Below are positions 8,606 through 18,900 of a stretch of DNA of 51,443 nt, piece after piece. The stretch is taken from positions 1 through 51,443 of the forward strand of contig PDUC01000049.1 of NCBI GenBank assembly GCA_002747255.1, read 5' to 3'. The notes beneath the pieces were generated by a model. The model was given only the letters and a program-made list of their open reading frames with translations. It had not been told where the DNA came from and searched no databases. The DNA is from Acidobacteriota bacterium (lineage in GTDB: Bacteria; Acidobacteriota; Holophagae; Acanthopleuribacterales; Acanthopleuribacteraceae). The translations under genes were made by a program, and so were the position numbers. The stretch's first letter is position 1, and each line of letters opens with the position of its first letter.

Positions 8606-9115
8606 ATGTGGAAGTCGCTTCTCTGTGCCGGAATTTTTTCTGCGTTTGGGCTTTCAGGTGAAGACGTGGAGCGAGTTGGACAGCAAGCACCGGTCCTCAA
8701 GGCAGTGGATCAAGATGAAAAAGAGGTTGATTTTGCTGAGTTGTACAAAAAAGGCAAGGTTTTAGTTTACTTTTACCCCAAAGCGGACACGCCCGGTTGT
8801 ACCGCGCAGAGCTGCAGCTTGAGAGACGCCTACGAAACACTGACCGACGCAGGCGTAATCGTGGTGGGTGTCAGTACCGATGATTCCAAAGCGCAAAAGC
8901 GTTTTCAGAAGAAATACAATTTGCCTTTCATTCTGGTAGCGGATGCGGATAAAAAGGTTGTCAAGGCTTTTGGTGTTCCCACTACATTTGGCTTTGCCAA
9001 AAGGCAGGCTTTTCTCATTATAGACGGGAAAATTGCCTGGTATGACAGCAGTGCTTCCACGAAAAAGCAGGCCGAGGATGTCTTGGGCATTTTGGAGCAA
9101 CTGAAGAAGGGCTGA
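8606..9115 (+). CDS. Exported peroxiredoxin (BCP/PrxQ type)
   Basis: A 169-residue thiol peroxidase that reduces H2O2 or organic peroxides. 'DTPGCTAQSCSLRD' holds the peroxidatic Cys and a second Cys five residues on, the spacing of PrxQ/BCP enzymes that form an intramolecular disulfide. The C-terminal part ('FLIIDGKIAWYDSS') completes the thioredoxin fold. The first ~18 residues (MWKSLLCAGIFSAFGLSG) look like a signal peptide, unlike the usual cytoplasmic BCP, so it may work in the periplasm. AGGAGAG precedes the ATG. It is followed 270 bp later by a cyclophilin that also appears exported. Confidence 0.92.
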   Translation: MWKSLLCAGIFSAFGLSGEDVERVGQQAPVLKAVDQDEKEVDFAELYKKGKVLVYFYPKADTPGCTAQSCSLRDAYETLTDAGVIVVGVSTDDSKAQKRFQKKYNLPFILVADADKKVVKAFGVPTTFGFAKRQAFLIIDGKIAWYDSSASTKKQAEDVLGILEQLKKG

Positions 9116-9384
9116 TTCGCATATCTGCTCTTTACAATCCGGTTGATGAAATGAGTGTCAATGAAATGAATAACAACGTGTGCTTGTATCATGTCGTAAT
9201 GGAGTGCGGCTCAGTTGCTAACTGTCTTTTTTAAGTAAAAGCTTGTTCTGTGAAACACGTCGAAACCAACTACAGCCTTCACCAAGTAATCAGCAAGTGT
9301 TAATATAGGATCTGAGGTGGAGATAAGAAGTTCGTTTTTGTAATTTTTCTATTGAAGCGGGACATTCTTTTTTGGGAGGTCGAG

Positions 9385-10287
9385 TTGATTCATCTTTTGT
9401 TGTTTACCCTGTTGTTATCCGATATGCCGAAAGTGACAAAGTACGGTATTTCACTCCATCAGAAGCGAACTCTGTTTGCGGTCAATGAAATGGCTCCTAT
9501 CTGGGTGCGGGTCGGTAATAACTCACCGAGGGAACTCAAAGTTAAGTACCTGCCCAATGTGATGGATTCTCTGAAGGTGACCAAAGCTGGAGTTGAGCTG
9601 AAAAAAAATAAAAAATATCAAAAAATCGATCTTTATCGAAATATGTCAGAACTGCGGGTCAATGGTCATAAGGATTTAGGGGTTGATCTAACTCGGTTGT
9701 TCCCCGAAATGAAACAAGGCGGTATCTTTGAAGTGGCCTATCAAAGTGAGCATTTCAATTTAACCGGAAAGAATGTCAGAATATCAACTGAGAAACTACC
9801 CAATCTGGATGCCGTCTATCTTTTGAAAACCTCCATGGGTGACATCGGCATCAAGTTAATCAAGGAGGAAGCGCCCAATCACGTCAGGAACTTTGCCATT
9901 TTATCGGCAGAAGGTTTTTACAAAGACATGATTTTTCACAGGGTTGTGCGCGGTTTTGTTATTCAGACGGGCGATCCCAGGGGTGACGGTTCAGGCGGAA
10001 GCGGATTTTCACTCGATATGGAATGGTCGCCGTTTGTTAAACACAATAAGTACATGGTTGGCATGGCCCGTGCTACAGAGAGAGACTCCGCCGATTCGCA
10101 GTTTTATATCTGTCTGGAAGAAACCAGAAAATTAAACAAAGACTACACCGTGTTTGGCAAGGTTGTCAGTGGCATGGATGTAGTTGATAAAATTGGAGTT
10201 GTAGGCACTACCGGGCCATACGGCAATCCGCCTAATAAACCCTTTGACGATGTGGCACTTTACTCTGTGGAGATAGTTGAACCTTAG
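9385..10287 (+). CDS. Exported cyclophilin-type peptidyl-prolyl isomerase
   Basis: A 300-residue protein with a cyclophilin domain in its C-terminal half (about residues 148-300). The active-site elements 'IFHRVVRGFVIQTGDP', 'MARATERDSADSQFYI' and 'DYTVFGKVVSGMDVVD' are all present. The N-terminal half (about 20-140) is an extra domain I do not recognise. I place the start at TTG 9385, because GGGAGG lies about six bases upstream and the product then opens with a short hydrophobic leader (MIHLLLFTLLL). A TTG further upstream (9352) has no ribosome site. It probably assists folding of periplasmic or outer-membrane proteins. Confidence 0.88.
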   Translation: MIHLLLFTLLLSDMPKVTKYGISLHQKRTLFAVNEMAPIWVRVGNNSPRELKVKYLPNVMDSLKVTKAGVELKKNKKYQKIDLYRNMSELRVNGHKDLGVDLTRLFPEMKQGGIFEVAYQSEHFNLTGKNVRISTEKLPNLDAVYLLKTSMGDIGIKLIKEEAPNHVRNFAILSAEGFYKDMIFHRVVRGFVIQTGDPRGDGSGGSGFSLDMEWSPFVKHNKYMVGMARATERDSADSQFYICLEETRKLNKDYTVFGKVVSGMDVVDKIGVVGTTGPYGNPPNKPFDDVALYSVEIVEP

Positions 10288-10362
10288 GTGCCTTGTCGGA
10301 AACAATTTCACTTCAAATAGATACAAGAAGTGTCGAACAGAGCGCTTACCGGCTCTGTTGCG

Positions 10363-10394
10363 CAAAACAAAAAGTCCTTCCGGTTGCCGGAAGG
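10363..10394 (-). terminator. Intrinsic terminator (minus strand)
   Basis: A perfect 8-bp stem CCTTCCGG / CCGGAAGG (10376-10383 with 10387-10394) has a 3-base loop. On the minus strand it is followed by ACTTTTTGTTTT, a proper U-tract, so it would stop transcripts reading leftwards from the GYF-AIM24 gene. On the plus strand it has no T-run. Confidence 0.7.
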
Positions 10395-10464
10395 CTTGAC
10401 ACCCTTGTTGTGACGTTAAGTTAAGTGGACGTTTGAATCTTGCAATTCTTTCATTCGAACATGG

Positions 10465-10500
10465 AAAAAAAGACCCGGTACATGTGTAGCGGGCCTTTTG
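10465..10500. terminator. Probable bidirectional terminator
   Basis: AGACCCG / CGGGCCT (10471-10477 with 10490-10496; one mismatch) is flanked by an A-run on the left and CTTTTG on the right. It lies between convergent genes (cyclophilin and GYF-AIM24) and could act on both strands. Confidence 0.6.
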
Positions 10501-10537
10501 CTGACTCTTTTACATTAGCGATAAATGTAAGTAGTGA

Positions 10538-11548
10538 TTAATCACCACCGATCATATCGCCTAACGCTCCTAGAACACTGCCTTCACCGACGTTGCGTCC
10601 GCCACCTGTCTGAGGAGCAGCTGCATAGATTCGGTCTGCCAGCCTTGAGAAAGGCAGTGACTGAAGCCATACATCGCCAGGACCTGTGAGCGTGGCAAGG
10701 AAGAGACCTTCACCGCCGAAGAACATGGATTTCAAACCTTTGACCATTTGAATATCGTAGTTGATTTGGCCTGTATAACCAACAATACAGCCAGTGTCAA
10801 TTTTCAAAATCTCGCCAGGAGCAAGTTTTTTCTTGACGATGGTTCCACCCGCATGGACAAACGCTTTTCCGTCACCTTCCAGCTTTTGCATGATAAAGCC
10901 CTCACCGCCAAAAAGACCGGTTCCAATCCTTTTATTAAATGCCAATCCAAGCTGGGTACCCATAGCGGCACATAAAAACGCATCTTTCTGACAAATGAAA
11001 AGACCGCCGATTTCTTTGAGATCGATGGGAATGATTTTGCCGGGATAGGGCGCTCCAAATGCCACTCTCTTCTTGCCGTGACCCATGTTGGTGAACCATG
11101 TCATGAAAAGTGATTCGCCTGTGAGCTTTCTTTTGGCGCCTTCAAACAGTTTACCCATGAAACCCTTGTCCGGCTGTGAACCGTCACCAAACCGCGTGTC
11201 CATTTCAATTCCGGTTTCCATGAACATCATGGCACCGGCTTCCGCTATGACGGTTTCCCTGGGGTCCAGTTCAATTTCCACAAACTGCATTTCTTCCCCG
11301 AAGACTTCGAAATCAATTTCATGGGAGCGAATGGCGCCCGGTGTGGGGTCTGGAGCAGGAGGGGGGACGGGGGGAGCATTCAAGTTCGGGATGCTGCTTA
11401 CGGGTGCCCAGTCCTTCATACCCGTCTTAAATACGTAGGTGTCTTGAGAAATCTCTCCTGTTCTCAGTTTCTGTAATAAATCGTCCTGGCTCATGGGGCC
11501 TTGTTGTTGTCCGGCAACGGCGATGTACCAAGTATTGCTATCTGACAT
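10538..11548 (-). CDS. GYF_2-AIM24 (TIGR00266-like) fusion protein
   Basis: A 336-residue protein of two parts. Residues 1-55 form a GYF_2 domain ('[19 protein letters not shown] ... DWAPV'), a module that binds peptides or membrane partners. A proline-rich linker (about 58-75) leads to an AIM24/TIGR00266 domain (about 76-310), with '[21 protein letters not shown]' split over its start and repeated Gly-rich strands ('[14 protein letters not shown]', '[14 protein letters not shown]') typical of this double beta-roll. No signal peptide or membrane helix is visible. The biochemical role of bacterial AIM24 proteins is not established. GGAGG lies just before the ATG. It is monocistronic, with terminators downstream. 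Confidence 0.85.
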   Translation of the reverse strand: MSDSNTWYIAVAGQQQGPMSQDDLLQKLRTGEISQDTYVFKTGMKDWAPVSSIPNLNAPPVPPPAPDPTPGAIRSHEIDFEVFGEEMQFVEIELDPRETVIAEAGAMMFMETGIEMDTRFGDGSQPDKGFMGKLFEGAKRKLTGESLFMTWFTNMGHGKKRVAFGAPYPGKIIPIDLKEIGGLFICQKDAFLCAAMGTQLGLAFNKRIGTGLFGGEGFIMQKLEGDGKAFVHAGGTIVKKKLAPGEILKIDTGCIVGYTGQINYDIQMVKGLKSMFFGGEGLFLATLTGPGDVWLQSLPFSRLADRIYAAAPQTGGGRNVGEGSVLGALGDMIGGD

Positions 11549-11931
11549 TGGATCCTCCAGATCTTTTTGAATTAAGGTGGTGAAGTGATGAATAATATGA
11601 GGCGACTTTTGTCAAGGGAACTCTAGATGTGAATTTCAGCCCGTCATGTATGAACCCCAATTTCATACCCTTCCCCGATTTGTTCGATGAAAACGAAACC
11701 AAAGTTTTGAAATCAAGTGCAATTTTAGACATTTGAAGTTGTTTGAACAATGAGAAAATGCGTGTGAACCTGTTTTTTAATTCTGCAAACTGAAACACAG
11801 TGGGAAATCCAGTTACAGGTTTTCACCACGCATCCGCTTGGGGCTTGCTTCAGGCAAGTGGTATCAGCGGTGTCCATTCAAAGTATGAAAGCCTGGCGTA
11901 AAAAACACTTTTAAACGGAGTTTGCGGTTTG
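11549..11931. other. Intergenic region without recognised genes
   Basis: These 383 bases separate the GYF-AIM24 start from the end of the first endonuclease gene. No convincing frame, RNA structure, terminator or repeat was seen. The part next to 11549 should hold the GYF-AIM24 promoter. Confidence 0.4.
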
Positions 11932-13434
11932 TTACTGCACAGCCTGTCCCGAGAAGAAGACATGACGCGACTGTTCCAGGTTCCCGGTTATTGCGACAGG
12001 TGCCGGAATGGGTTGCCCGGAACTGATGAGAACCATATCCACATCGCGATAATCCAGATCCGGCCAGATATCCTGAATAAGGGCGACTTTCTTTTGATGG
12101 GACGGCAGAGATAGCTGCTGACTGGAACCAACCAGAACGCCGTTCTGAAAGGCCTTGATTTCTACTGGATTGCTGTTTTCCTGAAAGTTGCCGATGGCAA
12201 ACCCGAACCACTGGAACCACTCTGTTTGCGTATTCGGGAGCAGCCAGTCTTGGGCTGTTTGATTGGCTTGAACGAAAAATTCCGTAAGTGACTGGGAACC
12301 CCGGAAACGGAAGGAAACCTTGACTTTTAAATCCATGGAGGGACTGGTTACTTGAGCTGTACCATTGATTCCAAACAAGGTGGTATCCAAAACGCGACTG
12401 GAAAACGGCTGTACGGTTTCTTCGTGATGGTAGAGCACGCTGTAACCCGATTCATCCCACTTATGCAGGGCAAAGGAGAGGGGTTCTGCTGTGGGGTTGT
12501 AGACCACGATGTTGGAGTCCCAGGCTTGACCGGCAAGGTGAGGAATAGAAAAGACCGCATTGGGGGTGAGTACCTGATCGAAAATCAGGTCGACCCATTC
12601 AGGATGATCGATGAAGGGATTTCTATTGCCCTGATAACTGTAAATGACATCGTTTCTGTTTCGTTCGTAATCATCGGGAGGATCCATCCGGTGCCATTGC
12701 AGCAGATCCGTCAACATGCCCATATAGGCCGTGTCCTCGTTATCACCTGTTTGATAGTCGAGAATGAGTTCCACATCGTCCGTCAATTCAAGGTCCGGTT
12801 CGGGAAAACCCGTTTCAGTGTGTGTGCCGCCTTCGTAGCGAATGGCCAGGTAGAACATGGCCCGGGCAACGTCACCCTTTCTGCCGTTCCAGGTCTCCCA
12901 GGTCCCGCGCGTGTATTCACCTGAAGTCCAATTGGAATCGCCCGGATAGACGCCGCTCTCGCCGCCCATTCCGTTGGTTTCTTGGGTTGTGTGTTCCTGA
13001 CATGCGCTTGAACAGAACCGGTAGGGTTTGTTGCTTCGGTAGAAGTTGTAATCGGGGTCGCAGAGGAAGAGGTGGTGACAGTCGGTGAAAGGGTAGTTTT
13101 CATCGTTATTTTTCGGGAAGCCGTAACTTTTTGGCCAGGTATGTTCCCGATTGTAATAATCGTTGCCGCCGCCCTGTTTGGGGAGGGACGCATTGCGGTA
13201 GAGGTCAATAATATTTCCCGGCTGTTGAGGATCACTCTGCGCTTCCTCCAGGATATCCCACGTATCTGTTGTGGCGGCCGTATAGGGGAAGAGCACATGG
13301 TCGTCTATCAATTCATGGAGCGAAGCCCTTAAAGCCTGGGCGGATGATGTATCAACCGTTGAATAGTAACCCTCCGGGACTTGAGCCAAGAGAGAGAGGG
13401 CAAATGGAAATAAGACGAAAAGTTTGTTAAGCAT
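11932..13434 (-). CDS. Secreted endonuclease I (EndA/NucM family) with a beta-rich C-terminal domain
   Basis: A 500-residue secreted nuclease. A signal peptide (MLNKLFVLFPFALSLLAQ) is followed by an endonuclease I domain (about residues 25-290) with the core 'YYNREHTWPKSYGFP', then 'TDCHHLFLCDPDYN' and 'NRNPFIDHPEWV'. The His/Asn metal site of this beta-beta-alpha-metal family is therefore intact, and it should degrade extracellular DNA or RNA. The last ~200 residues form a separate, probably beta-sandwich, domain of unknown role. The start at ATG 13434 is preceded by AGGAGA; the longer frame is not used. A close paralogue of the nuclease domain lies at 15916-19776. Confidence 0.92.
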   Translation of the reverse strand: MLNKLFVLFPFALSLLAQVPEGYYSTVDTSSAQALRASLHELIDDHVLFPYTAATTDTWDILEEAQSDPQQPGNIIDLYRNASLPKQGGGNDYYNREHTWPKSYGFPKNNDENYPFTDCHHLFLCDPDYNFYRSNKPYRFCSSACQEHTTQETNGMGGESGVYPGDSNWTSGEYTRGTWETWNGRKGDVARAMFYLAIRYEGGTHTETGFPEPDLELTDDVELILDYQTGDNEDTAYMGMLTDLLQWHRMDPPDDYERNRNDVIYSYQGNRNPFIDHPEWVDLIFDQVLTPNAVFSIPHLAGQAWDSNIVVYNPTAEPLSFALHKWDESGYSVLYHHEETVQPFSSRVLDTTLFGINGTAQVTSPSMDLKVKVSFRFRGSQSLTEFFVQANQTAQDWLLPNTQTEWFQWFGFAIGNFQENSNPVEIKAFQNGVLVGSSQQLSLPSHQKKVALIQDIWPDLDYRDVDMVLISSGQPIPAPVAITGNLEQSRHVFFSGQAVQ

Positions 13435-14066
13435 AATTTCTCCTGATGATACATTTTGGTGCCAAAAGCGTAAAGAGCTCCATTTTGACAGCTGACAAAA
13501 AAGAGTCTGTTGCATAGAAAACCGCAGCCTGTTTGCTCAAAGTTGCGAAATAGAACTTTCTCTCTCGAGTTCAGCGGATAGCGGTATTCAGCAGCCGATT
13601 TCGGTTTTATGGGATGGTCCGATTGTCAAGATTCAGGACGTGAAAAAGGCCATCACTGCCGTCCATTGTAACCTGTTGTTCTCAAACTACGGGTTTTTTA
13701 TGTCTATATGTTGTCTCTTGTCCTCCCAGACAGCGGTTTTGCCATTGATTGGCCTGTTTATTTGTGTGCCATGCATACATGAGATGTGTTTCAGTTGAAT
13801 TGATAAATTGAGGCGAGTCGAGCAGTTAGCCTGGAAGTGCTTGGTTCTTGTTCCAATCAGGCTTCAGTTCAAATTGAGTATCGAGATATTCATCTTGAGG
13901 CCTGGTTCGACCCTGAATCCTATTTACCTGATATCGATGCCGACCAAAATGACATCGTTTTTGTGGGTTTTCTTGTTTTATAATAGAGAATATTCTTCCT
14001 GTTTCCCGGGATGATACGAGTTTCTATCAGATAGCGTCATCGCTGAGGACAGTTCAGAGGTTCAAT
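13435..14066. other. Long divergent intergenic region
   Basis: These 632 bases lie between two diverging genes and must carry the promoters of the endonuclease (leftwards) and gamma-glutamyltranspeptidase (rightwards). A perfect TATAAT occurs at 13979-13984, about 80 bp before the GGT start, without a good -35. A 48-codon frame at 13837-13983 has protein-like composition but no ribosome site. Nothing else was recognised. Confidence 0.4.
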
Positions 14067-15755
14067 ATGATCGCTTCTCTCTTAAAAATAAAACATTCGG
14101 TGACTTTGTATATTTTACTTTTCTGCGCATGGGTTCCGGTTTATCCGGAATACGTCATTCGCCTTGGTGAAGGGGATACAAGTGCCAGGGAAGGCATGAT
14201 CGCCAGTGCGCATCCTTTGGCGACACAGGCGGGTTTGGACATTTTGAAGCAGGGAGGAAATGCCGTTGACGCCGCAGTAGCCACCGCGTTTGCACTCTCT
14301 GTTGTGGAGCCCAACGCTTCCGGCTTGGGCGGTGGCGGTTTTATGATTGTAAAAATGGTGGGAAAATCGCCCATAGTGATCGACTACCGCGAAGTTGCGC
14401 CCAGGAAAGCCCATAAAAAATTTTACTACAACCAGGAAAAAACGTTCAGAGAACTGGCAATTCTTGGCAGTACGGCGGTAGCTGTACCGGGAATGCCTTT
14501 GGGAATGGAAACGGCGTTGGTGGAATGTGGCTCCAAAACGTTGTCCGAAGTGTTACAGCCCGCTATCAAGTTAGCCAAAGAAGGCTTTGTGGTTAATTCA
14601 AAAATGAGCGATATGATCTTTAATTTCATGGATGCAATCAGTTCGGATGACATAACCGCAGCCGTTTTCTTCGACGAAGACGGTCTTCCACTAGAGCCTG
14701 GCTCTGTCTTGAAACGCCCTGATCTGCAGAAGACCTTTGAACTCTTTTGCAGGGAAGGTGTTCAACCCTTCTATAATGGAGTTCTTGCACAGGCTATTAC
14801 AAAAACACTGCGCGATCAAGGCGGACTGTTGACGCTTGAGGACCTTAAAAACTACAGGGTTTTCAAAAGAGAGCCCGTTCGAGGGATGTTTCGCGGATAT
14901 GAAATTATTTCAATGCCGCCTCCGAGTTCGGGCGGCATGCATTTGATTCAATTGCTCAACATACTCGAGCAGTTCGATCTCAAGAAAATGGGGCATAATT
15001 CTGCCGCTTACATACACTGTTTTGTTGAAGCAGCCAAACAGGTTTATGCCGATCGAGCGGCCTATGCCGCTGATCCGGAATTCTATCCAGTTCCCGTTGA
15101 CAATATCATCGACATTCGTTACGCCAAGTCCATCAGTCAACATATTAAACCAGATCATGTCAATCGGGATGTCAAAGCAGGGGCGTTTCTAAGGTCGGGT
15201 AGCGATACAACCCACCTATCTGTGGTGGATAAGAGCGGGAACCTGGTCGCGTTGACGCAAACCATTAACCACTTCTTCGGATCGGGTGTGACAGTGCCGG
15301 AATATGGCATTTTACTCAACGATGAAATGGTGGATTTTTCAGAGGATTCAAAGAGCAAAAATGCGGTTGAACCCGGCAAACGACCGGTGAGCACCATGGC
15401 TCCCACCCTGGTTTACAAAGACGGCAAGCCCTTTTTAACCATAGGTACGCCGGGAGGCAGCCGGATTATTACAGCTCTCGCTCAAATACTCATCAATATC
15501 ATTGAATTTGAAATGACCTTGGATGCGGCTATCGAGGCTCCCAGGATTCACTGGGAAAAAGAGACCCTTCACCTGGAAAGCCGTATCGGTATCCAAGTGC
15601 AGCAGGAATTAAAGAAGCTTGGACACAAACTGAACCTGCGCGGTGAGTACGATGTATACTTTGGCGGAGCTCAGGGTATTCTGATCGATACAGCCGGCGG
15701 CAGATTGATCGGTGGCGCCGACTCCAGGCGATCAGGGACAGCTGCCGGATATTGA
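14067..15755 (+). CDS. ggt: Gamma-glutamyltranspeptidase
   Basis: A 562-residue N-terminal-nucleophile hydrolase, exported by its first ~28 residues (hydrophobic 'VTLYILLFCAWVPVYP'). It hydrolyses or transfers the gamma-glutamyl group of glutathione and similar compounds in the periplasm. The precursor should self-cleave before the nucleophile Thr in 'SGSDTTHLSVVD' (about residue 381), giving large and small subunits. Other family marks are 'SAHPLATQAGLDILKQGGN', 'EPNASGLGGGGFMIV', 'PPPSSGGMHLIQLLNI', 'LLNDEMVDF' and the oxyanion region 'TIGTPGGSRIITAL'. AGAGG precedes the ATG. It lies between two secreted nuclease genes on the other strand, suggesting a role in extracellular nutrient recovery. 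Confidence 0.95.
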   Translation: MIASLLKIKHSVTLYILLFCAWVPVYPEYVIRLGEGDTSAREGMIASAHPLATQAGLDILKQGGNAVDAAVATAFALSVVEPNASGLGGGGFMIVKMVGKSPIVIDYREVAPRKAHKKFYYNQEKTFRELAILGSTAVAVPGMPLGMETALVECGSKTLSEVLQPAIKLAKEGFVVNSKMSDMIFNFMDAISSDDITAAVFFDEDGLPLEPGSVLKRPDLQKTFELFCREGVQPFYNGVLAQAITKTLRDQGGLLTLEDLKNYRVFKREPVRGMFRGYEIISMPPPSSGGMHLIQLLNILEQFDLKKMGHNSAAYIHCFVEAAKQVYADRAAYAADPEFYPVPVDNIIDIRYAKSISQHIKPDHVNRDVKAGAFLRSGSDTTHLSVVDKSGNLVALTQTINHFFGSGVTVPEYGILLNDEMVDFSEDSKSKNAVEPGKRPVSTMAPTLVYKDGKPFLTIGTPGGSRIITALAQILINIIEFEMTLDAAIEAPRIHWEKETLHLESRIGIQVQQELKKLGHKLNLRGEYDVYFGGAQGILIDTAGGRLIGGADSRRSGTAAGY

Positions 15756-15809
15756 TCTATCCTGAACAGGATAGCTCAATATCCTCCGTCATGACTGGTA
15801 TCAATCCTT

Positions 15810-15826
15810 ACGGTCTGGAAGACCGT
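15810..15826. terminator. Hairpin between convergent genes
   Basis: ACGGTCT-GGA-AGACCGT is a perfect 7-bp stem with a 3-base loop. It lies between the end of ggt and the end of the large nuclease gene. There is no U-tract on either side, so it is only a possible terminator or 3'-end stabiliser. Confidence 0.35.
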
Positions 15827-15915
15827 CAAGAAGTCAGGCTAAGTAATTACTAATCTAAAGCAATTAAATAGCTTGTTGTCGTTATTGAATACGGTCGTAC
15901 ACCTCATGATCCAAC

Positions 15916-18900
15916 TCAAGGCCAACATGCGCAGGTGCCCTCGATGACTCCAATGTAATCCAGTACGCTGGTTTTACCTGTATTGCAGGGACTGGGCTCT
16001 GTGTTCCAGTCGGGCAGCAGTTCCACATAACAGGGCACATTACAGATTCCGTGGAACAGGCAATCCACCCATTCGGGATGATCGATAAAGGGGTTGCGGT
16101 TACCCTGGTAGGAGTAAATGACCTCGTTGCGGTCCCGTTCCATTTGATCAACCGGGTCTTCTGCGTGCCACTCCAGCAGCGCACTCAGTCGGCCCATGTA
16201 AGCCGCTTCTTCCGTGTTACTGGAAAAAGTGGAAACGAGTGACATGTCGTCGGTCAAAATTAAGTCGGGTTCTGAAAACCCGGTGAAACGATGATTGCCG
16301 CCCTCATAGCGCACATCCAGGTAGAGCAGGGCTCGGGCGACATCACCCCGTCGGTCAGCCCAGACCTCAAAGGTGCCCGAACTTCCTTCACCTGATTTCC
16401 AGTTGGAGATGCCGGCACCACCCTGACCGTTGTACTCAGTGGTGCTCCATTCCTCACAAGCAACAGAGCAATTGCCGTAAGGAAGATTGCTTCTTGCGCT
16501 GTTGTAGGAATAATCGGCAATCATGATGTGATGACAATCCGTGTAGGGATAACTTTGGTAGGACTGTGGAAAACCGTAACTCTTCGGCCAGGTGTGTTCT
16601 CTGTTGTAGAAGGCATTTCCTCCGCCCTGTTTGGCGAAGGGGTGATTTCGGTATATAGAGAGAACGTTGCCCGCATCCAGGGGGTCTTCATCTGCTTCTT
16701 CCAGGATATCCCAGGTATCGGTGAAATCTGCAGAGTAAGCAAAGAGTAAGTGATCTTTGATCACCTCGTGCAGGCTGGCTCTCAGATCAGCAGGAGAACT
16801 GTCCTGAACCGATTGGTAGTAGTCTTCAATGAAGATTCGGGTCACACTTCCCGGCGTGTTGTAGGCTTCCTTCGTGGTGACCGAACCACTAAAGCCGGGC
16901 AGACCACTGCCTTCCACATCATTAAATACCCAGTCGGAAGGCGAATCGGTGTCCAGACCGTAGGGGAAACGCGATGCACCGCCTATGGATCCATCCAAAT
17001 TGTCGAGAATGACAGGTGTGTAGAGTTGATCCATGACATCACCGTCCCAGAAAGCCAGGGCGTCACTGATGCTTTCCCAGGGCTCAAAGTCCATGGTTCC
17101 GTCATTGTCGGTATCCAGGTCAAAGCCGATTGCTTCGCTGAACTCTTCCACCAGAAGAATGGTCTGGCTTCCATTTTCAATGGCATTTTGCAGGTAGTCT
17201 GAAACCCAAAAGCCACCGCCATTGGTAGCTCCACAGGTGAATACCTGTGAAACGAGTCCTGGATTGTCGGAGCTGTCTCCTTCAATGACGAGAACATGGG
17301 ACTGATGATAAGTGGAGCCCGCTTCGCCGTGTATTTCCACAAACTCATGCGTATCGCCGCCTTCGTGATGGAAGACGACTTCCGACAACAAGGCACCTGT
17401 CCCTGAGTCTCTGTTTTTGTAGCCCGGTGTGTTCATGGCTTCACCTATTTCAAGGGTTCCGGTAAAGCCGGGCAGCCCTTTGCCGTAAAAGTCATTTCGC
17501 TTCCAATCTGCCACTGTGTCTGTATCGACAGCGTCCGGTATTCTTGAACCTCCACCAACAGTGTAAATCCCGCCGTCAAAGTCCTTGGTCAGCACAACAG
17601 TGGAATAGGCCAGGTCGTTGAGATCGCCATCGTTGATGGCCACGTCGTCAATAAGCGTGATCCACGGTGTGATGTCCAGTGTGCCATCATCATTGGTGTC
17701 CAGATCCTGTTGCAGGGTTCCCGTAAAGCTGTCGACGACCATCAGTGTCACCGAATTATTGTTTATTTGCTCTACCATGAATCCGGAATACCAATAACCA
17801 TCGGAATCGGTGTCCCCGGCCTGTATGGCAAATTCCACCGTTCCCGCATTGTTTTCCAGGTCTCCTTCCAGGCCGATAATCCAGATATGCGTGTAATTGG
17901 TCCGGGGTGAGCCCACGATTTCAACGTATTCATGATCATCTATGCCTCTGTGGTTGCAGACCCACTCGTTGAGCAGGACATTGTTCCCACCGGGCAGATA
18001 TTGCGTATTGGTGCTGTTGGGTGTGTTGAGTGCTTCTCCTGGAACAAGAGAGCCGGGCAGCGCGGGAATGCCAGCACCATCAAAATCGTTTCGCATCCAG
18101 TCGGATACGGAATTGGTATCGCTGCCGTGTGGAATTCTGGAAGCGCCTCCCGGATGATCGTTGACTCCGTCAAATCCAGCTGAGAGAACCGTGGAGGCGT
18201 AAAAAAGGTCGCCTGCTTCACCATCGTCAATGGCAACACTGTCCACCAGAACATGCCAGGGCTCCACATCCAGAACACCATCGTCATCTGTATCCAGGTC
18301 ATCAGAGATATTTCCGGAAAAACCGTGAACCAAAAGCAGGCTGACAGAGGTGTTCGGAAGAGTGTCTACCAGGTTGTGGGTGTAAATGCGGGAATGATTG
18401 GTAGTTCCAATCTGGTAGGCCTGGAGGATTGTTCCGCTCAGACCTGCAGACTGCGGCTTGGCTTCGAGAATTAAGAGCCAATAATGGCTGTAATCTGTCA
18501 GGGCATCTCCCCATATTTCAAAGTACTCATACTGGTCGGCTCCGGTGTGGTTCATGACAAATTCGTTAATCCTCGGAGGAGAGCTCATGGTGTTCTCAAA
18601 GCCGGGTGTGTTGGCGGCTTCGCCGTGACCGGGTGAACCGTGGTAGTCAGGTAAGCCAGAACCGTAAAAGTCGTTTCTAACCCAGTCTTCAGTGGAATTG
18701 GTGTCCGTGCCGTTGGGGATTCGGGAAGCACCGCCTGGCGGAAAATCCTTGCCGTCAAATTCATCCACTAAGACCACCTGGCTGTAGACTTGATCTCCGG
18801 TATTTTCATAGGAAACGGCGATATCATCTAAAATGGAATCCCAGCCGATGGTGTCAAAACTGCCATTGTCAGTGGAGTCCAGATCTTCTCCCAGAAGACT

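Noticed and set aside
11538-11798. 86-codon minus-strand frame overlapping the GYF-AIM24 start
   Set aside because: Its last codons are just the ribosome site and start of the real gene read in another frame.
13837-13983. 48-codon plus-strand frame with acidic, protein-like composition before ggt
   Set aside because: Starts only at GTG without a ribosome site, and its end overlaps the possible ggt -10 box. It may be a gene relic, but nothing identifies it.
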